Source of the DNA: Aphelidium insulamus
Lineage: Eukaryota > Aphelidiomycota > Aphelidea > Aphelidiaceae
Direction of reading: 5' to 3'
DNA length: 64,000 nucleotides
Assembly (NCBI GenBank): GCA_036784855.1
Contig: JAZDSV010000022.1
Coordinates: forward strand, 62,001-126,000
Shown: positions 46,863 through 57,879 of the stretch, piece after piece
Numbering within the stretch: position 1 is the stretch's first letter
How the letters are laid out: each line of letters begins with the position of its first letter
The notes under the pieces: model-generated
What the model saw: only the letters and a program-made list of their open reading frames with translations
The model's database searches: none
What the model was told of the DNA's origin: nothing
Made by a program: the position numbers and the translations under genes

Positions 46863-47653
46863 TTAAACCTTGGACATCGCACTGTGCCAGCGGGAGCAGA
46901 GCGGGCACCAGACCACAACTGCGACAACAGCTAACCCGCAATCAGTTCGTATAGGCAGAGATCTCAAATAGTATATAACATGACTATCCCTGCATGACAA
47001 TACAATTGCTGGCAGATTGTTGACCAGCAGCGACACCAGTACGGAAGCCCCGCGGGCCGACGGATCCTCATTCAGAAACGCTGCTATTCCGCCCAGGAGC
47101 ACGGGGCCGTATGAGCAGATCGCTGTCAGAACAAGCATGCCGGCCATCCACACGGAGGTTCCCACCACCGAGCGGCGCTCCTCATTGTGCCGCAGCTGGG
47201 AAGGACAGTTGCGGCCACTAAGCCCGGAGCGGCAACCAGCGACCAGGCATAGAGGCGGTTCTTGCTATCTCCGCCGTACGCCAGCAGTGTCAGCAATGAA
47301 ATGGCCACCACTGCGATCACATTGCCGACAAAGCCCGATGGGGCGCCATCCGTGCGCGTGAGACCGCCTGTAGGTGTGAATATATATGTGGAGCTAGTCA
47401 CCGTCCACACTTGCGTTGGGATATCAGCATGGCGGCCACCGGAGTGACGTGCATGGTGACGAACGCAACTGCGGGCACGAGGTCCCAGTAGAGCAGCGTG
47501 AACATGATCCCGGCCACAAGCGGGTGCAGCACCAGCCCATCCGCCATGCCGACCACATTGCCACGCAGTCGATTCTCACAGAAGCGCCAGTGACAAGCCG
47601 ATTCCGGGCGCGATCGCCAGGTACGAGAATGCCGCTAATCCCAGGCCGGACAT
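46863..47653 (-). pseudogene. Decayed copy 3 of the multi-span membrane family
   Basis: Start MSGLGLAAFSYLAIAPGIGLSL at 47653; after a small deletion and frame change in the first span the sequence goes on ENRLRGNVVGMADGLVLHP, and in the second exon GLTRTDGAPSGFVGNV, then QLRHNEERRSVVGTS and ICSYGPVLLGGIAAFLNEDPS, ending SAMSKV with TAA at 46863-46865. The first intron (47368-47414) has a GC donor, GCAAGT, at the position where copies 1, 2 and 4 have GT. At least three disruptions are seen, so it is probably dead, though the conserved C-terminal S-K-V survives. It is separated from the other copies by CEP44 and kanadaptin. Confidence 0.6.
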
Positions 47654-47824
47654 TTAAGTAGCACCAGCGGCAATGGGCCTTGACGTGCGCCACCTCCACT
47701 GTTTCACGGTGACAGACATTCTTGACTGGACTGTGCTGGTTGATAATTGTGTCACGCTTGGCACAGCCGCCACCGTGCAGGGATCCAGTGAGTGTTTGTT
47801 GCTCGTTAGTTCGTTGGTCGACAG

Positions 47825-50800
47825 ATGGTGTACGCGCAAGTTCTTGCGGTTAGTGCAGATGGTTTGGAGTGCGGTGGTGCACGGATACTGACACGTCTGC
47901 CAGGATGTGGAGCCTCGCCACGCAACGGTGTCACTGGTGTCACGCCTGCGCAAGATCAAGGCGCTCGACGATGATATGATTGAGTACTTTCGTGAGCGGT
48001 GAGTATTTCGTGGTATCGCCCTGCTCTGTTGACATACTGATGGATGTGTGTGTGCGTCTTTACAGCGCTCAAGTAGAGGTTGGATGGGTAACTGAGTGCA
48101 CACGTCAGCTCGCTGACCGTGGCAGGAGGCGCACGCTAAAATGCTTAGTCGACTGTCCAAGAAGCTGACGGCGGACAAAAAGGACAAGGACCGCGACGTG
48201 TTGGGGTAGCGTTTGTGTTGTGACATAAACCTACTTGCACTGTTTTGTGTCAGCTACTGACCGCGGGTGTGTGCACGTGTAGCGGCCTGGGCAATGTGTG
48301 GGGACAGGTGATATCGAACGCAAACGAGGCGTCAAAGTGCCACACGCTGCTTGCCGACCGGTTATCATCTGATCTGGAGCAGGCGCTCAAGGACAAGGAG
48401 TCTTCTGACAAGGATGAAAAATCCTGGAGCGCTCTCAAGTCGGCAAGTGCACCTTTTTCCTTTTGGCACCTCAAGTTATAAACTGTTTGATAGCACGAAA
48501 GTACTCTGCTCAAGCTCACGAAAGAATGCGAGGATCGCGCGGCCAAGGTGGCCAAGGTAAAAGTGGTTATCTATCAGATAACTCACCAAGCTAACAAGTG
48601 CATGTATAGAGTCAGAAGCAGGCCGAGGAGGAGGTACTTTGCAATGCTTAATATGTAGTATTTACCACTTTCAGAAATCTGGAAAAGCCGGTTCCAGTAA
48701 AGGTTAGTGTTGGTCAAATTAAAATTGATGGTATTATTCACCGCAGTAGAAAAACGCCTGGAAGCAGCCAAAGAGCAACTGTCTGCTGCTCAAGCCGCAT
48801 GGAACACGGAGTCACCGATACTATTTGAAGTATGCAATTAGTATTCGCATATTTCGATTGACAAGCAGGTATTTGAATCAATGGACCGTGGCCAAGTCAA
48901 TTTCTTGTGCGGTGTGTTGAAAAAGTCGGTTGCATTCCAAATTGACAACCTGAAGCTGCAGCTGATGGTAATGTGGTAATGTTGATAACATACTTTAACT
49001 TAATCGGGCTAGAATCTGGAGCAAACAATGAGCTGTCTGGACGGTGTGGATGCTAACCAGGAGGTGGTTTCATACTCCAACTATGTGAAATCAACCTTGA
49101 ACAGCAACGTTCAAGGTATTCCCTTTGTGCCTGAGATAAAAACTAAAATATCTGACTCCTTGGCAGCCAGTACGACTATAGTCGAGACATCAACTTCTGG
49201 GAGTACAGCTGCAAGCCAGCCTGGGCCGACACCCGCATCCCATTCATCGAGCCAACTAAGGCAAGAGCTGATTCTGTGGCAATGCCTAGTTAATATTGAC
49301 TCCATAGTTCCCCTCAGGCCGGTCAAAAGGTTGCTTATCAAATAATACACATTAAAAAATTGACAAGATACAGCAGTCAGCTGGGAACGACGTGTTGGTT
49401 GATGCAGAAGGTTATCGCATACCACAAATGGACCCATCCAAATGGCGCTCCGAGGGCGTGGCAACCAACAATCCCGAGTTCCGATTTGACGACGACGATG
49501 ACATGGATGCAGATAGGTAGGTTCAGCAAATATACTGAATGTCTGCTCATCGTGCAGTGTGTCTGGCGCCCCACGGATAAAAATCGCCATCCAAGCTGCG
49601 CAGTCACAGTCTGCAGATGCCTCTGACCTTGCTCGGGCAATGGCCGACTTTTCGATGAGGCCAGCGGTATGTAACCTAAGCCATTCTATGCCATGTACTG
49701 ATAGTACAGAGTTCGGCTGCCCAGTCTCGGCGCGCAGGTCGACGAGAGTATGTACCACCTTGATCTGCATGTGCCTGCACAAATAACATCCCTGCAACAG
49801 GCAATCATCAGCATCGAGCGTGACCAGCAAAGACCACTCGGCCGCCGAGTCGCTGGACCGCATCCCGCCCATGCCACCCATGCCATTTATGCAGCCTGGC
49901 AATCATAGCAACGGTTCGCTTGGCAGACAGTCCACATCGGCGTCCACCGCCGCCAAGAGCAGCGCACCTTCGGCGAGCATATTCAACACGGACTTTTTGT
50001 CGGGTTCGACGCCAGATCTGCTCGGCATGCAGTCGTCGGTGATGGTGCCGGTGAGTTTGACTCCGTCGCCAGCACCATCTCGCACGGAAGCGCCACTGGT
50101 GGCAACTAGTGGTATCGCGGCCACAGCGCCAGCCGCTGTCAGCAGTACTGCCACCACGGCACCCCGCGGCCCCACATCCGAACGCATAATGCCCGCGATG
50201 GGAATACCGCCCGGACTGAGCCCGCTGTCATGGGTGGCGGACTCTGGGTTCAGCGTCCACTTCCAGGAACTCATCACGCTGCGCACCAGTGCCGATGGCA
50301 TGCAAGTGCTTGACGCGCAAATCACCGGCACCGTGCTGGTGTCTCTGACACGGTCATCGTCACTCATGCCACCATCAGTGAGGCTGCGGCTCCGTCCTGC
50401 GCCGTTGGATGGACGCGCGCTGCAACTGGTGCCGCCACCGGCCCTCTCCTCCACGGGCGATCTGCTGTCCAGCGGCAGCGGAAGTGGCAGCGGTAGTAGC
50501 AAGGGCAGCGTGTACAGTGTGGATCTGCGACCGCTGGTGCCGGACGCGGCGTCAGGTTCCGCTATGCCGCCACACCAAGTCTGCCAGTACTCGGTGACAG
50601 TGGAGGACGCGGCCAGGCGCACCTATCTGGCCATTTTACGCTGCACCAGCAAGATGAAGGCCACCCCGCAGCAGAGCCAGCTGGTGGTCACGTGTGAACG
50701 CTCTGCTAGGACTTCTCCCGGTGGCCCCGGTGCGGACCGCGGCGATCTTGGCAATGCAGAACTGGCGGACGTGACAGTCGTGGTGGCCACAGAGGGCGAA

Positions 50801-51121
50801 GACGTGGGCACCGTGGTGTCGAAGCCGCCCGCCGTCTGGAGCGCCGAGAAGCGAAAGATGCTGTGGAAGCTGGGCGGTGGCCTGCCCGTCAAGCTGCTGG
50901 CGCAATGGGACGTCAAGAGCCGCACGAGTACCGCGGCCGCCATGCCACCAACGGTCACGCTAAAGTATCGCTGTGCGAACGTGCGTGTCTGTGCGGTGCA
51001 AGCAGAGCTGCTTCTATCGGCCACTGGTACGGGCAGCTCCACGGCAGTGCCGCAAGAAGCGCTGCACTGCACAAGCGCCACCGTCATGTCGCTGCCGACG
51101 GCCGTGGTGACTGCGCCATAA
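47825..51121 (+). CDS. FCHO: FCHO/Syp1 endocytic F-BAR and mu-homology protein
   Basis: Early clathrin-coat initiator: the F-BAR domain bends membrane and the mu-homology domain (muHD) binds cargo and Eps15-type partners. The first exon (MVYAQVLA, 47825-47848) splices to DVEPRHATVSLVSRLRKIK, then MIEYFRERAQVE, EAHAKMLSRLSKKL, GLGNVWGQVISNANEASK, matching the F-BAR start of yeast Syp1 (YADSIL...EAT). More F-BAR helices follow in many tiny exons (SAAQAAWNTESPILFE, VFESMDRGQVNFLCGV). The linker has EGYRIPQMDPSKW. The last large exon carries Ser/Pro-rich sequence and the muHD with its mark PAVWSAEKRKMLWKLGG. One intron (48443-48493) has a GC donor. The first exon is short and is the least certain part. 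Confidence 0.85.
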
Positions 51122-51145
51122 CGGTAACAGCTCTACATATACCTC

Positions 51146-51151
51146 AATAAA
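51146..51151 (+). terminator. AATAAA poly(A) signal overlapping the next start codon
   Basis: AATAAA lies 25 bases after the FCHO stop; its last A is the first base of an in-frame ATG of the ureidoglycolate lyase gene (51151-51153). If both are used, the upstream transcript would end inside the downstream coding region. Confidence 0.5.
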
Positions 51152-51989
51152 TGAGCGTCGGCACGTCTTGCTCCTGGTCGTCCATGCGTGCCGCACCTGC
51201 CGTGGAGACTGCACTGACCATCGAGTGCGAGCCACTTACTGCCGAGGCATTTGCCCCATTCGGCCAGGTGGTGCAGGCAGGCGGCATTGGTGTCGCAGGT
51301 GGTGTGGCGGCTAATCAGGGCACGGTCGCAGCACATCTCACATCTCAACTCACTTGTGCTCACTGGTCTGCAGGCACGGCCAAGCGCCAGAACTGGCGGG
51401 CAGAGCTGCTTAATGAGCGGCGAGACACGGCACGGCCGAATCTGTGCACTTTTCGCGTGGAGCCTGCCACACGGCTCCCGTTCCCCGTCAGACTACTGGA
51501 GCGTCACCCGCACTCCACGCAGCTCTTTGTACCCATGCACAGCGCGGACGGCGAGCAAGCTGCTGCCAAACAGCCTCGCGCCTACATGGTCATTGTGTCT
51601 GGCAACTGCAAGGGCGCCACCCACGCTGAAGGCATTTATATACGTGATCTCCTTCACACTGACCCTGCTGACACTGCCCATTTAGACGCGCCAGACCTGT
51701 CGACACTGCGATGCTTCATAGCCAAGCCATGGCAAGGCGTCAACTATAAGCCTGGTTGTTGGCATGTACGTACAATGTCTAGTAGTGTTGAAAATGTAGT
51801 AATTCGCTTCGCTTCGGGAAGCATCCGATTATTGCGTTGGAGCAGCAGACAACTTTTCTCTGCTTGGTGTGGGAGAGCCAAGTCGCCGAGGAAGATTGCC
51901 AAGAGCATTTCTTTGTGAATAGCAGTGCCGGCGACGAGACCACGTCCATCCTTGTGAATGTTCCTGGATATAGAGCTGTTGCGAAGTGA
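51151..51989 (+). CDS. DAL3: Ureidoglycolate lyase (allantoin degradation)
   Basis: Releases urea from ureidoglycolate to give glyoxylate, the last step of purine-ring (allantoin) use as a nitrogen source. Family blocks: EPLTAEAFAPFGQVV, VAANQGTVAAH (N-x-G), RPNLCTFRVEPATRLPFPV, RLLERHPHSTQLFVPM (LERH, QxFxP) and PWQGVNYKPGCWH, whose His and Glu ligate metal in bacterial AllA. An intron from 51765 (GTACGTAC) to about 51819 joins CWH to HPIIALEQQTTFLCLVWES, and the protein ends NVPGYRAVAK with TGA at 51987-51989. The ATG at 51151 overlaps the FCHO poly(A) signal; the internal ATG at 51184 (MRAAPAVETALTIE) still precedes the family core and may be the real start. Confidence 0.88.
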
Positions 51990-52527
51990 TTTGATACCTA
52001 TGAAGATGATGTATGATGTCATATTCTTGATAGTAGAAGTATGTAGAAGATGATGTATCATGTAATATTCTTGATAGTAGAAGTAGAATGCAGTTACATT
52101 ATTATTGTACATCAGTTCAGACTGGGCAAGTATTTGGCAAGAATTATTCTGTGGCGAAATGGTCACCCATTCGGATAGTAGAATCGCTGGGTGACATCAT
52201 CGGCACTCTTATCAGCACATATGGCGGATATTCGGCCGTCGTATTAATATCTTTTAATTGTGTAGTTTTCAACTGGAAAAAGAAAAAAAAGAAGAAAATC
52301 GCCCCGATCTCCCTTTGGCGCGCCAGCCAATCAGCGCACACCGGTCACGCGCGGACACTGGCGGGCGACTTTTGCGTACTTCTCCACAATTACCTTCGGT
52401 GAAATCGCCACAAAGAGCTGTATACCACACGGGCGCACGTACCACACATCGTCTGCCATCTAGCGTGAAGTACGACTGCTACTCGTGCGTTGACTGATTC
52501 GCGGAGGGACTCGACTGGACACGAACG
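51990..52527. other. Spacer with repeat, A-rich tract and CCAAT box
   Basis: About 540 bases before the RasGEF gene. It contains the 39-base direct repeat (52002-52084), an A/G-rich tract at about 52275-52299 and a CCAATCAG box at 52327-52334 that may serve the RasGEF promoter. I see no coding segment in it. Confidence 0.6.
52002..52084. repeat. 39-base direct repeat, two copies
   Basis: Units 52002-52040 and 52046-52084 share GAAGATGATGTAT-ATGT-ATATTCTTGATAGTAGAAGT with two mismatches, at a 44-base period. It lies just after the ureidoglycolate lyase stop codon, so it is probably in the 3' untranslated region. Confidence 0.85.
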
Positions 52528-55500
52528 ATGATTGCAGCGCCCACCGCGGTTTCGCGGCCAAAGCCCACAGCGGCCAGACTATACGACATGGGAGGTGGCG
52601 ATTCACACACCTCTCCACCAGTGGCCGGCGTGGTGGATAAAGAGTTTGATCAAGACTTGCTTCGATACGCGAGCACCGCATGGGCCACCACCGCTTGGCA
52701 TGGCGACAACGACTACTCGGGCTACCTGGCCAAGCAGGGCTCCTGTAAATAGCGCAGTGCTCTATGCGTATAATTAGGTGCTTACTAATTAATGCATGTA
52801 GTATGTCGACGGTGGAATAGGCGCTGGTTTGTGCTGAAAGGCGATTGCCTGTTCTACTTTAAGCATTGCTCGGACAAGGTCCCGCTGGGCGTACTATTCC
52901 TGGATTCGTCTACGCGTGTCACCGCACCCTTTGTGCCCAGCATGCCACAATTCTCTTTCTCACTCACCGTCTCGTCGGCCGTCTCGTTGTCGGCGCAGAT
53001 GGTCTCCCACAATCGCACATATATATTGGACGCTGGCGGCCAGGCGGAAGCTGACGGTTGGAAATCAGCGCTGCTTCCATTCCAGAAGCCGAGTACTGTC
53101 GACGATGATGACAATGATGGAAGTCGATTAGAAGAGAAGATTAGTGGGCTTTCGCCGCTAGAACCTTTTGTCGGCACCATCGCCTCACGGTTGTCTAATC
53201 CGACGCCGCCTCCCGACTCGGGGCATCCAAACACCGATGAGCCTCCTCCCTCAGCTGACCTACCTCCATCGCCATCATTTGTTCCCGCTTCTGTCCTGCC
53301 AAGGGAGTCTGCTGCCGCATTGCTGGACTGTGTAACCCTGGGTGAGCAGCGGGCAGTTTTGAAAAAGGTGTCACTGGCGCTTACGAGCATATTCTCGGAC
53401 GTCTACCAACAAATCGCCGACTTTCAGTCTTTTGCGCGATCAAGCTTGGATCGAGCAGCAGCTACTTCTGCTGGCGCCACGCTCGGTTCATCATTGTCAC
53501 CCGCAAACTATCTGCAACCAGCCACAGAAATGATTCGCGCTGTGCGTCATCTGCTCTACTTTAGCGATAATCGGTTCACGAAAAGCATGCACAGCACAGA
53601 TTTCACGGCTTGTCTCGGTCGCCAAATGTCCGTGATTATCGATCGGAGTCGCAAGATTGGTCTGCACGCCAAATACCTGACGGAGGAAGAGTGCATTGGC
53701 CTGCACAATGACGACGCACTGCGGGAAATGATTGAGCACACGGAGGAACTGCAGCTCGAAGTTCACAGCTTTGTGTCGCTGGCCAAGTCGCTGAGCGAAA
53801 TCGATTTGCTGCTGGCCAGGAAGGACTCGCTGCTGGCTCACTGTGCCATTTCGAGCCTGGGCATGCACAAGCAACTGGTGTCTCTGTTTGAACTGGGGCA
53901 CCGTATGGCCCAAGCAATCAATGGATCTCGCATTGAGCAGTCGCTGGTGTGCTGCAAAGAGTTGCGCAAATCGTCTCGCACCGTCGGCCAGTGGTTTGGC
54001 ACGGTGTCTGCTCTGCTTGGCGACCCTAGCCCAATGACTCCTGATGCTATTCTCTCGTTTATCCTGAATGGCCGTGAGCGCGATGGTGCCGCTGAGCTGC
54101 TCGAGTCCGAGTGTGCTCTGCTTGTGCCTCTGATGGCCGCCAGTGGCAGTAGCATTCTGGGCGCCACCGTATTTATTCGACTGAATGAAAAGTTCTTTTC
54201 ACTCTACCTGACGACAATCAAGGCTACACTCACCATGGTGGTGCTGATACCCGACTCGGGCGATGAGGTGGCAAGAAAGGTTAGCAACTTCTCACTGATG
54301 GCCATCAAGGAGCGGCCAAGGCACAGTTCCAGCGCCGTGGAGAGTCTTGCATCGTCGACGATAGATCGCGAGTCAATCGCCTCATCAGAGCCCGAGTACT
54401 ACTCACACCACATTCCCGTCTATGCGGCCACCTACGCGCGCAACCATGCATCCACGCTCTCTCGAGAAAGTGCCGAACTGACCGACTCTGCGCCCAGCAC
54501 TCGAGAAGTCAACAATGCAATCGCGCAGTCTGCATGCAACTTGCTCTCCACCATTGTCAACACCTGCGTGGAGCTACAGCAGTGCACCAAGGAGCCAGAG
54601 CGCACTGTGAAGTTCTCTGAACGTGTCATTCAATTCGCCATGCAAATCATCACCGCGGCAAATCAGATGGAAGAGGAAATTGGCACGTTGGAGATTGCGC
54701 AGGTTCCCGACGCATTGGTGGCCGCATTGGACTTGGCCGAAGAGTCATTTTCTCGACACATCACCAACTTTGAGCTGGTCGTACGGAAGTTTGCCAACCA
54801 CTACGCGCCCACCGAGTGCACGGACCAGGTGTTTGACGCCGCGTCGTTCATCATTCAAATGTGTCCGGCTGTGATTGATAGCTTGAGCGAAATCATTGAA
54901 TTTCAGCGCCGCGAAGAGTGTGTCATTGGCAAGGAGTTTCAGCTCTCGTCACTGATCACACCTCCCACTCCCCCGCCATCGCTGCTTCTGGGATCTGCCG
55001 CCTCTACCAGCGTTGTGGTACGTAACGCCTAGTAAAGTTCTTTCCATAGTAATAATATTGTAGGACGATGATGCCATCGTAACAAAAGTACTGGAGGCCG
55101 AATGCCATGCAGACGACAGCGACGTCGACATTGTATTTCGAAAGTCTGATGATGGAATCGACATAACAAAGATCCGCGGCGGAACCGTGGAGAAACTTGT
55201 TGTGCGACTGACACACCACAAGATGCCATCGACGGACTATGCCAGCGCATTCCTACTGACCTACCGTTCATTCACCACGGCCGAGACATTGCTGGAGTTT
55301 TTGAAAAGTCGCTATGCGATTGCCGTACCAGAATCCCTGTCGGCCACCCAGCAACGCATATATCACCAGCGCAAGGTGATCCCAGTGCGACTTCGAGTCT
55401 TTAACTTTCTCAAGATGTGGGTCAAGAGCAATTTCGAGGACTTCAGCGGCAACGAAGAGCTGCTGGCCAGTCTGAAGGCATTCCTGCCTACGATTCGACA

Positions 55501-56479
55501 AGATTTCCATTCGGGCGTGCGCGATTTCGAACGTCTCATCAAGCGGAGATCTGTGAGCTCCATGTCCTCTGCGGAACTGTTGCCCAGTGATGAGACACGC
55601 TCAGGGACACCTGCGTCACCAACTCTGGCGGATGCGGCGTTCTGCACACTGGATGCTATGCAGATTGCACGGCAAATCACGCTGGCTCAGTGGATGATAT
55701 TTCACTCGATAACTCCCGGGGAATTCATGAACCAGTCGTGGAACCGCAAGCAGTACCATCACCGCTCGCCAAACATTCGTAGAATGATTCAATTCTCGAA
55801 TCGAGTATGTTCATGTGCACATATTAATGTTGTCTAATATATTTGTTAGCTAGTGCAGTGGGTGTCGACGGAGATAGTGGCCGTGGAGAATATGAAGGTC
55901 CGCGCGCAGACCATTCGGCATTTCATTGCAGTGGCAGACAAGCTGAAGGCACTCAACAACTTTGACGGATTGAAATCGGTTGTTTGCGGATTGCAAATAT
56001 CAGCCGTGCGACGCCTGGAAAAGACCTGGGAACTGGTACCGGCTCGGTCAAAGTCCATGTTCAATGCCCTGTGCGCCCTCATGTCAGAGGAGAAGGCTTC
56101 AAAGAACTACCGGGCCAACCTGCACTCGATAGATCCGCCGTGCATCCCATTCCTCGGGGTCTACCTCACCGACCTGACCATGATCGACACCGGCAACCCG
56201 GATCAACTGGCCAGGGACACCGCCCAGGGCAAACAGCCCCTGATCAACTTCCACAAACACTTTCTCGAGGCGCAAGTGATACAGGAGATCAGGCGCTACC
56301 AGTGCACAAAGTACGCAATCGACCGTGACGACTCAATCCAGGCATGGCTACGCAACCGGCCGGCACACGACGCCCAGGTCACGTACGAGATGAGTCTGAA
56401 GGCCGAGTCGAGAGTGCGCAAATCCTCTCAGCTGCCCATTTCCTCTCTCACCGAACAGTTTGAGCCGCCCGGTCCGTAG
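52528..56479 (+). CDS. Ras-family guanine nucleotide exchange factor with PH domain (SOS-like order)
   Basis: Activates a Ras/Rap-type GTPase by GDP-GTP exchange. Exon 1 starts MIAAPTAVSRPKPTAA and ends in GYLAKQGS, which splices to RRWNRRWFVLKGDCLFYFK, a typical PH domain start. A Pro-rich linker and a long helical region follow in one exon of about 2.2 kb (52799-55018). The RasGEF-N domain has VRLTHHKMPSTDYASAFLLTYRSF; the catalytic CDC25 domain has SPNIRRMIQFSNR, ENMKVRAQTIRHFIAVADKL, LNNFDGLKSVVCGLQISAVRR, CIPFLGVYLTDLTMIDTG and RRYQ, ending EQFEPPGP. The helical-hairpin and catalytic residues are intact. The N-terminal PH and long helical middle differ from human SOS (histone-fold, DH, PH). 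Four exons. Confidence 0.9.
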
Positions 56480-56611
56480 TTTAACAATAGAGAATCTTTT
56501 TGGCATTATATCTGTTGCAACTGAGCATAGCAGTCAAGTATGTGAATGCATGAATGATGTGCAGGTAGGCATATGTGCCCTGCGTAGAGAGAGAGAACAG
56601 AGAGAAGCCAC

Positions 56612-57799
56612 ATGACCAGAGACACATTAGGCGATCAACACCTGGCAGACCCGCTGGTGCAGATTCTGTCGTACTTGCCGGGACAGTACCTGCTGGTGGC
56701 GCCAGTTTGCCGGCAATTCCACGCGGCATACAGGAGCGCCCATGGCCGCAGGTGGAGACAGACCAGGCACAAGGCGGCCGTAGCCACGCTGCAAACGGCA
56801 AAGTATTGCGCCCCGCATGCACAGCTCGACACGATCAAGAATATGATGCACTGCGCCATTGCCGCCGGCAATATGGCGGTGGTCACGTACTTGCGAGACG
56901 TGGACAGGCACTCCATGGACGATGCATTGGCGGTGGCGGCGCGTCACGGCAATCTGGCGGCGTGCAAGATGGCCGCACCCTCCGCCAGCCGAATCGATGT
57001 GGTCACGTGCGCTGCGGCCGCTGCCAGTGGCAACCTGGAGGTGTTGCGATGGGCGCGTGCCAACGGGTTTGTATGGTTTGCCTCGACCACGCATGCGGCG
57101 GCAGAGCACGGCCACCTGGATGTGCTCCAAGAGGCGCATAGCAAGGGCTGTCCGTGGGACGCGGAGACATGCAGCCGCGCAGCACGGTCTGGACACCTGC
57201 ACGTGCTGCAGTGGCTGCGTGCAAACGGGTGTCCGTGGGATGAGAAGACGTATCACAGTGCCGCGGGCCGTGGACAACTGCACGTGCTGCAGTGGTTACG
57301 TGCAAATGGATGTCCGTGGGACGAAAATACTTGCAGCAGTGCTGCCACGGCCTCAGGGTTCGAGTGTCTCAAGTGGGCACGGGCCAACGGCTGCCCGTGG
57401 AACAGCGGCTCTTGTGCCACCGCAGCCTTTCATGGCGAGTTGCACATCCTGCAGTGGCTCCGGGCCAATGGGTGTCCGTGGGATGCATATACGTGCCGGA
57501 ATGCCGCCTGGAAAGGTTTTCTGGACATCTTGATGTGGGCGCGGGCCAATGGGTGTCCGTGAGATGCATATACGTGCCGGAATGCCGCCTGGGAAGGTTT
57601 TCTGGACATCTTGATGTGGGCGCGGGCCAATGGGTGTCCGTGGGATCACCAGACACGGTATGCAGCACGGAGTAATGGACACACGGAACTGCTTCAGTGG
57701 GCAATCGATAATGGGTGTCCAGAAGAGCCGCGGCTGCCATGGTACTATGCATGGTGCTGTGGACTGCGCTACCGGGAGGAGCTTGACTACCAGTGGTAA
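56612..57799 (+). CDS. F-box-like plus ankyrin-repeat protein, interrupted by one in-frame stop
   Basis: The N-terminus (DPLVQILSYLPGQYLLVAPVCRQF) resembles an F-box, suggesting an SCF substrate adaptor. Nine or so ankyrin-like repeats of 27 residues follow, of the type HLxVLQWLRANGCPWD seen in large families of algae, oomycetes, amoebae and giant viruses. The frame is open to 57562, where the repeat ends GCP-stop in place of GCPW; the same frame runs on for another 78 codons of good repeats to TAG/TAA at 57797-57799. The stop lies at the junction of two nearly identical 81-base units (57482-57562 and 57563-57643), TGG changed to TGA. So the gene is either cut short to 316 residues, a recent pseudogene, or carries a sequencing error. 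No introns. Confidence 0.7.
57482..57643. repeat. Recent 81-base tandem duplication inside the ankyrin gene
   Basis: Two adjoining 81-base units, one ankyrin repeat each, differ at about three positions: one base inside the unit (GGAAAGG versus GGGAAGG), the last base of the unit (TGA versus TGG), and possibly one other. The near-identity contrasts with the more diverged neighbouring repeats and indicates a recent duplication or gene conversion. Confidence 0.85.
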
Positions 57800-57879
57800 T
57801 CAAATGCATTCAGTTAGACACTTCATTATGTTCTTGTTGTATAATTCAAGCAACATTTATTTTTGCCTTAAACTGTAAC

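Noticed and set aside
49903-50622. A 239-residue minus-strand frame over FCHO
   Set aside because: Antisense shadow of the Ser/Pro-rich linker and mu-homology exon.
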